Assembly (NCBI RefSeq): GCF_023073915.1 | Contig: NZ_JADPKK010000019.1 | Coordinates: 124,001-188,000 of the forward strand | DNA length: 64,000 bases | Direction of reading: 5' to 3' | From: Bradyrhizobium sp. 149 | Lineage (GTDB): Bacteria > Pseudomonadota > Alphaproteobacteria > Rhizobiales > Xanthobacteraceae | Shown here: one piece after another, positions 39,229 to 47,794 of the stretch | How positions within the stretch are numbered: position 1 is the first letter of the stretch | Layout: each line of letters starts with the position of its first letter | Notes under the pieces: model-generated | What the model was told of the DNA's origin: nothing | Databases searched by the model: none | The model's input: only the letters and a program-made list of their open reading frames with translations | Program-made: the position numbers and the translations under genes

Positions 39229-39707
39229 CGTGGCCTCTCATTTTCGTCGCCCGATTTGGGCGCGCCCTCCGGAACGCGGCTACCGCCGCTCCCCGGGTTG
39301 AATTTTTCGAACCCGCTTTGGGGGCCGGAGACTCAGTTTCAGGCAGGAATGTCCTGAATCTGTTCTTCAGACCTTCAAAACGCAAAACGACGCGCGGGGC
39401 GCAGGAGCGCGCCCGCCCGTCACAACCAACCTCTTCACGGACTGCAAAAGCCCGAAATAGCTTGCTCTCCCAACGGCTTACAGGGAATCCGGCATCCCTG
39501 CCCACCGCGCTTTCGTGCTGTCGACCCGATATGGGGCGACATTAGTGCAGATTCGAGGGGTAAACCCTCAAATCCACACACTTTTTCGTGTTCGGCTTGC
39601 GACGGGCGGTTCCGTCGCACGCCTTTTGCATCTGGCCCACTCCTGGGGAGTGGACCGAGATCCCGTTGCGCTGATGCTCACCGGGATCTCGTGCCAGCAA
39701 GCGTTGC
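39229..39707 (-). other. rplL-rpoB spacer with attenuator-like hairpins
   Basis: 479 bp without a gene. Just past the rplL stop (minus direction) are two perfect hairpins, GAGATCCCG / CGGGATCTC (39657-39690, 14-nt loop) and CCACTCC / GGAGTGG (39637-39653, 3-nt loop), neither with a T-run. In E. coli an attenuator in this spacer sets the ribosomal protein to polymerase ratio; these hairpins are good candidates for the equivalent. The remaining sequence near rpoB shows nothing recognisable. Confidence 0.5.
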
Positions 39708-40085
39708 TTACTTGAGCTCGACCTTCGCGCCAGCCTTCTCGAGCTGAGCCTTGAGCTTCTCGGCTTCGTCCTTGTTCACGCCTTCCTTGACAGGCTTCGG
39801 CGCGCCCTCGACGAGGTCCTTTGCTTCCTTCAGGCCCAGGCCGGTGATGGCGCGGACTTCCTTGATGACCTCGATCTTCTTGTCGCCGGCGGCGGCAAGA
39901 ACGACCGTGAACTCGGTCTTCTCTTCGGCCGGAGCGGCGGCAGCGCCACCACCAGCCGGGCCGGCCACGGCGACAGCCGCGGCAGCCGAAACGCCCCACT
40001 TCTCTTCGAGGAGCTTCGCGAGTTCGGCAGCTTCGAGCACGGTGAGGCTCGAGAGGTCGTCAACGATCTTCTGCAGGTCAGCCAT
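39708..40085 (-). CDS. rplL: 50S ribosomal protein L7/L12
   Basis: Stalk protein that recruits translational GTPases, 125 residues. The N-terminal dimerisation domain is [20 protein letters not shown], followed by an Ala/Gly-rich hinge (about 36-52) and the C-terminal domain with [20 protein letters not shown] and [16 protein letters not shown]. It is encoded 54 bp after rplJ. Confidence 0.99.
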   Translation of the reverse strand: MADLQKIVDDLSSLTVLEAAELAKLLEEKWGVSAAAAVAVAGPAGGGAAAAPAEEKTEFTVVLAAAGDKKIEVIKEVRAITGLGLKEAKDLVEGAPKPVKEGVNKDEAEKLKAQLEKAGAKVELK

Positions 40086-40139
40086 TGTTCAGTTTCCTTG
40101 AATGTAAGTCTGGTTCGGGTTTGAGTTTTGCGAAGGGCG

Positions 40140-40658
40140 TCAGGCCGCTTCGCCCTTTGAGGCATAAGCCTGGATGACGCGCGCGAGCTTGCCCGCGGGC
40201 GCGTTGGCGAGCTGAGCGATCTTGGTCGCCGGGGCCACAAGCAGGCCGACGATCTTGGCGCGCAGTTCGTCAAGCGACGGCAGCGAGGCAAGTGCCTTCA
40301 CGCCGTCGACATTCAGGACGGTCTTTCCCATCGAGCCGCCAACGATGACGAACTTTTCGTTCGCCTTGGCGAATTCGACGGCGACCTTTGGCGCCGCTAC
40401 CGGATCGTCAGAAGTGGCGATCACGGTCGGTCCCTTCAGCATGGGGCCGATGGCAACGACGTCAGTGCCTTCAAGAGCAATTTTGGCGAGACGGTTCTTC
40501 GAGACCTTCACCGAGGCGCCAGCCTGCTTCATCTGCGAGCGCAGCTTCTGCATCTGGGCAACGGTCAGGCCGGAATATTGGGCAACGACCGCGACGCTCG
40601 TGGTCTTGAAGACCCCATTGAGCTGTTCGACCGCTTCCTTTTTTGCCGCTCGTTCCAC
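40140..40658 (-). CDS. rplJ: 50S ribosomal protein L10
   Basis: Base of the L7/L12 stalk, 172 residues; in many bacteria it represses its own m[43 protein letters not shown] and [17 protein letters not shown] are typical, with the L12-binding helix at the C-terminus. The GTG at 40658 is chosen: GGAAAG lies 8 bases upstream, and it gives the 172-residue length and [11 protein letters not shown] start expected for rhizobial L10. The ATG at 40685 lacks a good ribosome-binding site. Confidence 0.95.
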   Translation of the reverse strand: MERAAKKEAVEQLNGVFKTTSVAVVAQYSGLTVAQMQKLRSQMKQAGASVKVSKNRLAKIALEGTDVVAIGPMLKGPTVIATSDDPVAAPKVAVEFAKANEKFVIVGGSMGKTVLNVDGVKALASLPSLDELRAKIVGLLVAPATKIAQLANAPAGKLARVIQAYASKGEAA

Positions 40659-41234
40659 AGCAAGCTCTTTCCGGTTGGCGGTCATCGCGAAAGCGGGACC
40701 GCCGGGTTGCACCCATCGTCCCGCCCAAACCTGAACCTCAGGGCCAAACCCATCGGACACGCCGGGCAAGACGACAATTCAAAGCCTGCCCTCCGGGAGC
40801 CCGCTAGAGCCCACGGCGTGTCGAGGTCCGAACCAAACCCATTCCGCGACCGACCCTAAGGTGGGCACGAAGTGAAATCCGGCCTTCACCCGTCTATGCA
40901 GGCCATGCGATTAAGCCGTTGAGAAATCGAAATTCCCCGCGGGCGCCTGCAGTCTTGGACAGGACAAGGTCAGCCGGCGAACCGTCCGACCTCTGCCCGC
41001 ATCCCACACCCGACGAATTTCCCTCCTTTTCCGGCAAATCCTCACGGACGCCCTGAAAAGGAATGATCTCCATCGCTTGTTTTCGGAATGCGTGCACGAA
41101 CGCGCCAGCCGAGGCCGGCACGTCCGGAAGCGGTTCTTTAACCGCTCGGGGCCTGCTTGCCAAGAGCAAAATTCACACCAGTTCCAATCCGTTGCCGCGG
41201 GCGCTTGACCCGGGCCGTCACAGGCCGATTCAGG
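40659..41234 (-). other. rplJ leader region
   Basis: 576 bp upstream of rplJ without a supported gene. It begins with the end of the 2-hydroxyacid dehydrogenase gene and includes a candidate promoter at 41136-41163 and a small GCGGTT / AACCGC hairpin overlapping its -10. A long leader is expected for L10 autoregulation (kink-turn RNA), but I could not identify the L10-binding fold by eye. A 91-codon open frame at 40894-41169 looks non-coding. Confidence 0.4.
41136..41163 (-). promoter_or_regulatory. Candidate promoter of rplJL-rpoBC
   Basis: Minus strand TTGGCA, 16-base spacer, TTAAAG. The -35 is good and the -10 weak. It would let rplJL-rpoBC be transcribed independently of rplKA, consistent with the metabolic gene and terminator inserted between them. 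Confidence 0.35.
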
Positions 41235-42182
41235 CTATTTGACCCCGTAAGGCAGCGGCTTGCCGTCGAAAAACGCGGTCAGGTTCGCCAGCACGCAGTT
41301 CTGCATGGCGATGTGCGATTCCAAGGTGTGGCCGCCGAGATGGGGAGCGAACACGACATTGGGCAGCGCCGTCAGCGCGTCCGGGGCGTGCGGTTCCTTG
41401 TCGTAGACGTCGAGACCGGCGCCGGCGATGGTCTCCTCGGCGAGCGCCGCCACCAGGGCCTTCTGGTCGATCACCGAGCCGCGGGAGATGTTGACGACAT
41501 AGCCGTCCACCCCGAGGCGCTTGAGGATATCGGCGCTGACGGCATGCTGGGTATCGGCCCCCGCCCGGACCGCGATCATCAGCACGCTGCACCAGTCGGC
41601 GAGCGCTTCCAGCGTCGGGAAATATCGATAGGGCAGATCGTATTTGCTGCGGCTGAAATAGCCGACCTCGCTCTCGAATGCGGCGCAGCGCGCCGCGATT
41701 TTGCGGCCGATCTCACCCATGCCGTAGACGCCGATGCGGCGGCCGGGCATGCCCGCCTGGGGCCGCATCATCGGCGAGGGTTTTGACGCGGCCCAGTCGC
41801 CGCTGCGGACATATTGGTCGGCAACCAGGATCCGCCGCGTCGTCGCCAGCATCAAGGTCATCGCGATGTCGGCGACCGAGGCGGCATTGGCCCCGGGGCT
41901 ATGGCCGACGGCGATGCCGCGGGCCGCAGCCGCCTTCAGGTCGACGCCGTCATAGCCGGTACCGTAGCAGACGATCGCGCCCAGCTTCGGAAACAGGTCC
42001 ATCGCCTCCGCGCCGAGCGGCGTGCCGCCCGCCGTGAGCACCGCGCGGATGCCGCCGAGTTCGTCGGCCGAGAACACCTCGCCTGCGAGCTTGCCGCCGG
42101 TGTCGAGCAGTTCGAACCGCTCGGCGAAACGGGTCATCATCGACTTTGGAAAACGCGAGTAGATCAGGACCTTGTCAGTCAT
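41235..42182 (-). CDS. D-isomer-specific 2-hydroxyacid dehydrogenase (glyoxylate/hydroxypyruvate reductase-like)
   Basis: NAD(P)-dependent reductase of 2-keto acids, 315 residues. The nucleotide motif is GVYGMGEIGRKIA (about residues 151-163); the catalytic arginine lies in AVRAGADT, the glutamate in DVYDKEPHAP and the histidine in APHLGGHT, so the Arg-Glu-His triad is complete. YGTGYDGVDLKAAAARGIAV is the usual substrate-domain segment. Glyoxylate or hydroxypyruvate is the likely substrate, but the family is broad. It sits between rplA and rplJ, splitting the ribosomal operon, and is preceded by a strong hairpin. Confidence 0.88.
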   Translation of the reverse strand: MTDKVLIYSRFPKSMMTRFAERFELLDTGGKLAGEVFSADELGGIRAVLTAGGTPLGAEAMDLFPKLGAIVCYGTGYDGVDLKAAAARGIAVGHSPGANAASVADIAMTLMLATTRRILVADQYVRSGDWAASKPSPMMRPQAGMPGRRIGVYGMGEIGRKIAARCAAFESEVGYFSRSKYDLPYRYFPTLEALADWCSVLMIAVRAGADTQHAVSADILKRLGVDGYVVNISRGSVIDQKALVAALAEETIAGAGLDVYDKEPHAPDALTALPNVVFAPHLGGHTLESHIAMQNCVLANLTAFFDGKPLPYGVK

Positions 42183-42216
42183 TGTTCTTGCTTCCAGTGA
42201 ACGCCGTCACAAACGA

Positions 42217-42252
42217 CGAGGGGCGGAATCGGTTGCCCAATTCCGCCCCTCG
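42217..42252 (-). terminator. Terminator-like hairpin after rplA
   Basis: Perfect 13-bp stem CGAGGGGCGGAAT / ATTCCGCCCCTCG with a 10-nt loop, 20 nt past the rplA stop; on the minus strand TCGTTTGTG follows. It probably ends most secE-nusG-rplKA transcripts before the dehydrogenase gene. Confidence 0.65.
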
Positions 42253-42272
42253 CCTCATGCGATTTCCAAATC

Positions 42273-42965
42273 TCAGCCGAGAATGGTGCCCGGCTCGACC
42301 TTCACGCCGGGGCCCATCGACGAGGACACCGCAACGCGCTGGATGTAGGTGCCCTTGGAACCGGCCGGCTTGGCCTTGGAGACGGCGTCAGCCAAAGCCT
42401 TGATGTTCTCGACCAGTTTTTCCTCGGTGAACGAGGCCTTGCCGACGCCGGCCTGCAGAATGCCGGCCTTTTCGACGCGGAACTCGACCGAGCCGCCCTT
42501 GGCACCCTTCACCGCACCGGTGACGTCCATGGTCACGGTGCCGATCTTCGGGTTTGGCATCAGGCCGCGCGGGCCGAGCACCTTACCGAGGCGACCGACC
42601 AGCGGCATCATGTCGGGGGTGGCGATGCAGCGGTCGAAATCGATCGTGCCGTTCTGCACCTTCTCGACCAGGTCCTCGGCGCCGACGACATCGGCACCTG
42701 CAGCCTTGGCTTCATCGGCCTTGGCACCGCGGGCGAACACGCCGACGCGGAGCGTACGGCCGGTGCCGTTCGGCAGGGTCACGACACCGCGGACCATCTG
42801 GTCGGCGTGACGCGGATCGACGCCGAGATTGATCGCGACCTCGATGGTCTCGTCGAACTTCGCTTTCGCGCGTTCCTTGACCATCTTGATGGCGTCCGCG
42901 AGCGGGTAAAGCTTTTCGCGATCAACACCTTCGCGGGCTTTTTTCAAACGCTTTCCGATTGCCAT
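42273..42965 (-). CDS. rplA: 50S ribosomal protein L1
   Basis: Mobile L1-stalk protein that guides deacylated tRNA from the E site; 230 residues. [20 protein letters not shown] begins the chain; [20 protein letters not shown] and [20 protein letters not shown] are diagnostic. In E. coli it represses the L11 operon. It is encoded 6 bp after rplK and is likely translationally coupled to it. Confidence 0.98.
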   Translation of the reverse strand: MAIGKRLKKAREGVDREKLYPLADAIKMVKERAKAKFDETIEVAINLGVDPRHADQMVRGVVTLPNGTGRTLRVGVFARGAKADEAKAAGADVVGAEDLVEKVQNGTIDFDRCIATPDMMPLVGRLGKVLGPRGLMPNPKIGTVTMDVTGAVKGAKGGSVEFRVEKAGILQAGVGKASFTEEKLVENIKALADAVSKAKPAGSKGTYIQRVAVSSSMGPGVKVEPGTILG

Positions 42966-42971
42966 GTCCGT

Positions 42972-43400
42972 TTACCCCGCCACTTCCAGGCCCATCGAGC
43001 GGGCGGAGCCCTCGACCATCTTCATGGCCGATTCGATGGAATCGCAATTGAGATCCTTCATCTTCTTCTCGGCGATCTCGCGCACCTGCGCCTTGGTCAC
43101 CGCGCCGGCCTTGTCACGGCCCGGAGCCTTGGAGCCGGACTGGATCTTGGCAGCCTGCTTGAGGAAGAAGGACATCGGCGGCGTCTTCATCTCGAAGGTG
43201 AAGGAACGGTCCGCATAAATGGTGATGACCACCGGGATCGGGGTGTTCTTCTCTTCCTTCTGGGTCTGGGCGTTGAACGCCTTGCAGAACTCCATGATGT
43301 TGAGACCGCGCTGACCAAGCGCGGGACCGATCGGGGGCGAAGGATTCGCCGCACCGGCCGGGACCTGAAGCTTCAGGTATCCGGTCACTTTCTTTGCCAT
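42972..43400 (-). CDS. rplK: 50S ribosomal protein L11
   Basis: GTPase-associated-centre protein, needed for RelA activation by stalled ribosomes; 142 residues. [20 protein letters not shown] (with the thiopeptide-relevant prolines), [12 protein letters not shown] and the C-terminal RNA-binding domain with [20 protein letters not shown] are intact. It precedes rplA. Confidence 0.98.
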   Translation of the reverse strand: MAKKVTGYLKLQVPAGAANPSPPIGPALGQRGLNIMEFCKAFNAQTQKEEKNTPIPVVITIYADRSFTFEMKTPPMSFFLKQAAKIQSGSKAPGRDKAGAVTKAQVREIAEKKMKDLNCDSIESAMKMVEGSARSMGLEVAG

Positions 43401-43500
43401 GTATCACTCCTGTTGGGCCGGCTTGGGCCGGCGGTTTCAGGTTCGTGGTCTGGGTCGGATGCGGCTGGCAACCGCCCTCTCCCTCCCACGGCCTCTTGCT

Positions 43501-43522
43501 GCGTGAGACCGAAGTCTCACGC
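43501..43522 (-). terminator. Hairpin between nusG and rplK
   Basis: Perfect 9-bp stem GCGTGAGAC / GTCTCACGC with tetraloop CGAA, 8 nt beyond the nusG stop and without a T-run. It is probably a processing or partial attenuation element. Confidence 0.45.
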
Positions 43523-43530
43523 CTACCCGA

Positions 43531-44085
43531 TCAGACCTTCTCGACCTGACCGAATTCCAGTTCGACCGGCGTGGCGCGGCCGAAGATCGATACCGCGACC
43601 TTCACGCGCGAGCGCGCCTCGTCGATTTCCTCGACGACACCCGAGAACGAGGCGAACGGGCCATCGGCCACGCGCACGTTCTCGCCGATCTCGAACGACA
43701 CCGACGCCTTCGGCCGTTCCACGCCCTCCTGCACCTGGTGCAGGATGCGCATGGCCTCGGCTTCCGAGATCGGCATCGGCTTGTTCTCGGCGCCGAGGAA
43801 GCCGGTGACCTTCGGCGTGTTCTTGATCAGATGAAACGCCTCGTCGGTCAGCTTCATCTTCACCAGCACGTAGCCCGGGAAGAACTTGCGCTCGGCGTCG
43901 ATCTTGCGGCCGCGGCGTACTTCCGTGACCTTCTCGGTCGGAACCAGCACCAGCTCGAACAGCTCCTCGAGCCCGCGCTGCTTGGCCTGCTCGCGGATCG
44001 ATTCGGCGACCTTCTTCTCGAAGTTCGAATAGGCGTGGACGATGTACCAGCGCTTGTCAGACAATTGAGCCGTTGCTGTTGCCAT
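43531..44085 (-). CDS. nusG: Transcription termination/antitermination protein NusG
   Basis: Elongation factor bound to RNA polymerase that links it to Rho or to ribosomal S10; 184 residues. The NGN domain has WYIVHAYSNFEKKVAESIRE and RKFFPGYVLVKMKLTDEAFH. The C-terminal KOW domain carries GENVRVADGPFASFSGVVEE and VSIFGRATPVELEFGQVEKV. Its ATG overlaps the secE stop by one base. Confidence 0.98.
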   Translation of the reverse strand: MATATAQLSDKRWYIVHAYSNFEKKVAESIREQAKQRGLEELFELVLVPTEKVTEVRRGRKIDAERKFFPGYVLVKMKLTDEAFHLIKNTPKVTGFLGAENKPMPISEAEAMRILHQVQEGVERPKASVSFEIGENVRVADGPFASFSGVVEEIDEARSRVKVAVSIFGRATPVELEFGQVEKV

Positions 44086-44276
44086 CAGTGGATGCCCAGA
44101 AGGAAGGTGATGAGGACGCGGATAACCTGGTCGGCGGCGAAGAAGAAGATCGAGGCCACGGCGACCATGACGAACACCATGATGGTGGTGATCGTGGTCT
44201 CCCGGCGGGTCGGCCAGGTGACCTTGGCGGTCTCCGAGCGCACTTCCTGCAAGAACTTGAACGGGCTGACTGCCAT
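44085..44276 (-). CDS. secE: Preprotein translocase subunit SecE
   Basis: Single-helix clamp of the SecY channel, 63 residues, as usual for alphaproteobacteria. The cytoplasmic amphipathic segment KFLQEVRSETAKVTWPTRRE is diagnostic, followed by one transmembrane helix (about residues 31-55). The start at 44276 (MAVSPFKFL) is the family start; 42 upstream in-frame codons are rejected. It is the first gene of the secE-nusG-rplKA transcript. Confidence 0.97.
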   Translation of the reverse strand: MAVSPFKFLQEVRSETAKVTWPTRRETTITTIMVFVMVAVASIFFFAADQVIRVLITFLLGIH

Positions 44277-44653
44277 CGCTTGATGTCCAACGTCCGTCGA
44301 CAGACGCGAATGAATTTCAGGGATCCGAACAGCCGCCGTTGGCCCAGCCCTCTGTCTCGAAGGATGAGCCGGAAACCGGGCTCGATTGTTCGGGGATTTC
44401 AAAGCCGCGCCGGAGATCCGCGTCTAACGGGCCGGCTGCGAGTGCGCGGTATCTACTGCGGATGGGACCAAAGGTCAAGATAGCGAGGGCTCGCCCGGGT
44501 AAACCGACCTCCGCCGCCGACCCAGCAGAGATCAGACCGATCAAGGGCTTATCCGCCGCCTGCAAAGCCGCTCCCAAGACCTCAGCCGGTTCCTAGCAGG
44601 ACCACACCACCGGGGCGCGCCCCACCAGCCGTCCCTTTAGCGACCCTGCACGG
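44277..44653 (-). other. secE leader and promoter region
   Basis: 377 bp without a gene, containing the secE promoter and a leader of about 165 nt. A 12-bp perfect palindrome GGGGCGCGCCCC lies at 44612-44623, between the upstream methyltransferase stop and the promoter. A tRNA-Trp gene, often found just upstream of secE in related bacteria, was looked for and not found. Confidence 0.5.
44450..44478 (-). promoter_or_regulatory. Sigma-70 promoter of secE-nusG-rplKA
   Basis: Minus strand CTTGACC (TTGACC at 44478-44473), exactly 17 bases, then TAGATA (44455-44450). The spacing is ideal and the -35 matches the rhizobial CTTGAC consensus. Confidence 0.65.
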
Positions 44654-45925
44654 TCAGTCGGCCCGGTCGATCGTCGAAATGCCCGGCAACGGCACAACGA
44701 ATTTTCCGCCCTCGGCGAAATAGCGGGCATGCTTGGCCCGGATCGGGTCCACATAGCGCCAGGCGAAGACGACGACGAACGCCGGCTTGCGCTCGTAAAG
44801 GGCGGCGGGCGGCAAGATCGGGATGTCGTAGCCCGGGCCGGCCATCACGTTCCCCTTCTTGGGATCATCGTCCACCAGGAAGTCGATCTTGTTCTCCAGG
44901 CCGAACTGCGGCAGCAGGGTCGTGGTACCGACAGAGACGCCGTAGCCGGCCACGACTTGACCGCGCGCATGGGCGGCATCGGCCATCGCGACCAAATCGT
45001 CGCGGATGGCGGCGATCCTCTTCGCATAGGGCGCATAGTAGGCCGGCTGGTCGACGCCGAGCCGATCTTCCTCGGCGATGAAGCGCGCGACCTCCGCGGA
45101 CGGCTTCTTCGCGCCGCCGGCACGCTGCACGGTCACGCGGATCGAACCGCCCTTGGTTTCGATGTGCTGGACGTCGATCACTTCCATGCCGAGCCGGCCG
45201 AAGAAGCGCGTCAGCGGCTTGATGTTAAAATACGACAGATGCTCGTGATAGACGGTGTCGAGAAGGTTCTTCTCGGTGACATCGACGCCGTACTGCGTTT
45301 CGAAAACGAACAGGCCGTCCGGCGCAAGCACGTCGCGAACCCCGATTACCAGCGGATCGAGATTGTCGACATTGGCGATCATGTTGTTGGCGATCACGAC
45401 GCTGGCCGCGCCGTGGCTTTGCAGGATGCGGCGACCGATGGCATCGGTGAAGAAATCGCCGATGGTCTCGATCCCCGCTTCCGTCGCGCGCCGCGCGATC
45501 TCGACGGCGGGATCAACACCCAGCACCCGCATGCCACGCTCCCTGAAGAAGCCGAGCAGCGATCCGTCGTTGCTGCCGAGCTCGACGACCAGCGAGCCCG
45601 GCGCGATGGCGAACCGGCTGACGACGTCGTTGGCATAGCCTGCGAAATGCTCCCGCAGGCCAAGCGAGAGCGAGGTGGTGTAGACGTAGTTGCGGTACTG
45701 GATCTCCGGATTGCCGACCTGGAGAATCTGCAGGTGGCCGCAATCTGCGCACAGATGCAACGCCATCGGCACCGCGGCGCGAAAGACGGGATCATCGAGG
45801 CTCGCGTTCGGCACTTGGAAGTTCGGCGTGCCAATGGGCATGCCTGCCATCGGGACGACCAGCTCTTGCTTGTCCGAATGACAGAGGCGGCAGGTATGGC
45901 GGACGTAAAACAGGTTTTTCATCAT
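44654..45925 (-). CDS. Sugar C-methyltransferase-like protein with N-terminal zinc site
   Basis: SAM-dependent methyltransferase of the TylCIII/NovU type (zinc-binding N-domain, Rossmann core, C-methyltransferase C-terminal domain), 423 residues. The zinc cysteines are in HTCRLCHS and CADCGHLQI. Motif I is VVELGSNDGSLLGFF, then VDPAVEIARRA. YHEHLSYFN carries the histidine/tyrosine typical of deoxysugar C-3-methyltransferases. The C-terminal domain has VAGYGVSVGTTTLLPQFGL. The likely role is methylation of an NDP-keto-sugar. The start MMKNLFYVRHTC at 45925 fits the family; an ATG 7 codons upstream is possible. It lies at the left end of the carbohydrate cluster. Confidence 0.83.
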   Translation of the reverse strand: MMKNLFYVRHTCRLCHSDKQELVVPMAGMPIGTPNFQVPNASLDDPVFRAAVPMALHLCADCGHLQILQVGNPEIQYRNYVYTTSLSLGLREHFAGYANDVVSRFAIAPGSLVVELGSNDGSLLGFFRERGMRVLGVDPAVEIARRATEAGIETIGDFFTDAIGRRILQSHGAASVVIANNMIANVDNLDPLVIGVRDVLAPDGLFVFETQYGVDVTEKNLLDTVYHEHLSYFNIKPLTRFFGRLGMEVIDVQHIETKGGSIRVTVQRAGGAKKPSAEVARFIAEEDRLGVDQPAYYAPYAKRIAAIRDDLVAMADAAHARGQVVAGYGVSVGTTTLLPQFGLENKIDFLVDDDPKKGNVMAGPGYDIPILPPAALYERKPAFVVVFAWRYVDPIRAKHARYFAEGGKFVVPLPGISTIDRAD

Positions 45926-46058
45926 GGAACCGGAAAACGGAGACATGCAAGCGGGTGAGGCAATCTCACCCCGTGGTGATCAGATCGACGGCAATGGTCA
46001 AGAGGGTCAAGGGTGGCTCGATACCTCCTCGGCCTTCGCCAACCCGTAGTTCGGCGAA

Positions 46059-47030
46059 TCACTCGCAGCCTTCGCCGCATTGTCTGCTGAATACGAGCCG
46101 CGCTCCGGACCTAACCAGCCAGATCACGCCCCCTGCGAGGCCGACAATCACGCTGATGGCACCCAGCAGGAGCGAGACCGAGAGCGCCTCCTCGGAAGGA
46201 ACGCCTGCGAGGCCAAGACAGGCGACCATCGCCCCCTCACGAACGCCCCAGCCGCTGATCGAGATCGGAACAGCCGTTAACAGCACCACCGGCGGAATCA
46301 GGATGCCGGCGTCCAGCAGGGAGAGCTGCGCTCCCACGCCGCGCGCCAAGGCGTAGCAGGCCACTGCCGTCACGAGATGGATGAGGAGCGCCGATCCGAA
46401 CAGCAAACCGCGGCGTTCGCATTGCAGGAGAAGAAACCTGACGAGCGTTCCGAACCGCACGAAGCTTGCGATCGCGGGAAGCGCGGTGAGTCGCTTCGGC
46501 AGACGATCGAGCGTCAACAGGACCACGGTGCCGGCGACGCCGGCTAGCGTCAGCCCGCCGATGGCCAGGATCGCGGCCTGATTGGACACGCGTGACATCA
46601 GGAACGGCAATCCCGCCACCATCAGCACGATCAGCCCGATCAACGCGGTGAAACGGTCTGCCGCAACGCCCTTGACTGCGTCCGGCCACTGCACGCCACG
46701 CTGCCGCAGCAGCCACATCCGCACCGCGTCGCCGCCGACCGACGACGGCAGCACCTGGTTGAACCAGAGGCTGATCATGAGGATCCGCCAGCCGGCGAGC
46801 CAATCCAGCGACACGCCGAGCGCGCGCATGATCAGCCTCCACCGACCGTTGAGCACGAATGTCTGAACGAAGATCAGCGCCAGGGCGAGGACGAACAGGA
46901 AGGGATCGACGGAGACGAGATGGGTCCGCAACTGCTGCAGGTCGAGCCCGCGCGCGATGTAAACCGGCACCGCGATCGACAGCAGCAGCTTCACCGAAAA
47001 CAGAGCCGCCTGCTTGAACCGCGACTGCAT
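46059..47030 (-). CDS. UPF0104 / lysylphosphatidylglycerol synthase-type membrane protein
   Basis: Integral inner-membrane protein, 323 residues, with about eight hydrophobic helices. It belongs to the family of the transmembrane half of lysyl-PG synthase, often found alone in polysaccharide clusters where a flippase-like role is suspected. Landmarks are FVQTFVLNGRWRLIMRALGV, FNQVLPSSVGGDAVRMWLLR and ISGWGVREGAMVACLGLAG. It is clearly paralogous to the protein encoded at 59691-60677. It lies on the minus strand, 12 bp downstream of the SIS isomerase gene. Confidence 0.85.
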   Translation of the reverse strand: MQSRFKQAALFSVKLLLSIAVPVYIARGLDLQQLRTHLVSVDPFLFVLALALIFVQTFVLNGRWRLIMRALGVSLDWLAGWRILMISLWFNQVLPSSVGGDAVRMWLLRQRGVQWPDAVKGVAADRFTALIGLIVLMVAGLPFLMSRVSNQAAILAIGGLTLAGVAGTVVLLTLDRLPKRLTALPAIASFVRFGTLVRFLLLQCERRGLLFGSALLIHLVTAVACYALARGVGAQLSLLDAGILIPPVVLLTAVPISISGWGVREGAMVACLGLAGVPSEEALSVSLLLGAISVIVGLAGGVIWLVRSGARLVFSRQCGEGCE

Positions 47031-47042
47031 CGGATCCCCGCC

Positions 47043-47654
47043 TCAGGACGCCGGATATTCCGCGCGACCGATGACGAGGTCGATCGCGGCCATCATCCAG
47101 AACTGGTGCGTGGTCTCCACAATGTTGTAGCTGCGGCTATCGACGTAAAAATTGACGTCGCCGAGACTGCGCAGCGGATTGTCCGCATTCATGCCCGACA
47201 ACGTGATCACGTCGAGCTTCATCGTCCGCGCCTGCGCGACCGCATTGAGAATGTTCTTCGAGCGCCCCGACGAGCTGATCGCGACGAGGCAGTCGCCGGC
47301 GCGGGCGCTCAGCCGCACCGCATGCGCGAGCCAGTCCTCGAAACCGTAATCATTGGCAAGGCACGACATCATGCTGGCGTCGCTGAAGCAGTGTGCGGGC
47401 ACCGATGCGTTCTTCGCCAGATCGATCGCGAGATGCGAAGCGATGCCGGCCGAGCCGCCGTTGCCGATGAAGATGACGCGACCGCCCTGCTCGCGCGCGC
47501 GCAACCAGGTTGCGCGGGTGGCGGAGATCCTCGCGAAAACGCCGTCGTCAACCGCCGTCGCACGATGGAGGCGCCCCACGTAATCGTCGAGGAAAGCCTT
47601 GTGATCGGGATCGACGGACTCGGCGGGCATGGGCTCGCGGCTCGACTGCAACAT
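47043..47654 (-). CDS. SIS-domain phosphosugar isomerase (GmhA-like)
   Basis: Sugar-phosphate isomerase, 203 residues, close in length and pattern to sedoheptulose-7-phosphate isomerase GmhA. The phosphate-binding SIS motif IGNGGSAGIASHLAIDLAKN lies at about residues 63-82, followed by LANDYGFEDWLAHAVRLSA and AISSSGRSKNILNAVAQA. In GmhA this step starts nucleotide-activated heptose synthesis. The surrounding kinase/nucleotidyltransferase, HAD-like and epimerase genes fit a heptose-type pathway. A second start 8 codons in (47630) is possible. It is divergent from the epimerase gene at 47795. Confidence 0.82.
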   Translation of the reverse strand: MLQSSREPMPAESVDPDHKAFLDDYVGRLHRATAVDDGVFARISATRATWLRAREQGGRVIFIGNGGSAGIASHLAIDLAKNASVPAHCFSDASMMSCLANDYGFEDWLAHAVRLSARAGDCLVAISSSGRSKNILNAVAQARTMKLDVITLSGMNADNPLRSLGDVNFYVDSRSYNIVETTHQFWMMAAIDLVIGRAEYPAS

Positions 47655-47794
47655 GGCGCCCTGATACCGGCTATTACTAGGGATTGCAAAGGGATAATAC
47701 TTGCAAAAGGTGCGAGCGACTGTTAGTCGGCTTGAGAGTTCGACTCAAATTGGCGGGCCTGTTTCGCTGGGCATTCGCATCACGGATGTTCCCC
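47655..47794. promoter_or_regulatory. Divergent promoter region inside the carbohydrate cluster
   Basis: 140 bp between the minus-strand isomerase and the plus-strand epimerase. It is locally AT-richer, with GGATAAT at about 47690 and a short dyad TTGAG / CTCAA near 47731-47747. It must hold the promoters of both arms, but exact elements are uncertain. Confidence 0.4.

Noticed and set aside
40894-41169. 91-codon minus-strand frame in the rplJ leader
   Set aside because: No recognisable family, a region expected to be a regulatory leader, and it overlaps the candidate promoter.
44277-44653. tRNA-Trp expected upstream of secE
   Set aside because: No sequence with tRNA acceptor, D-, anticodon and T-arm features was found in either orientation.
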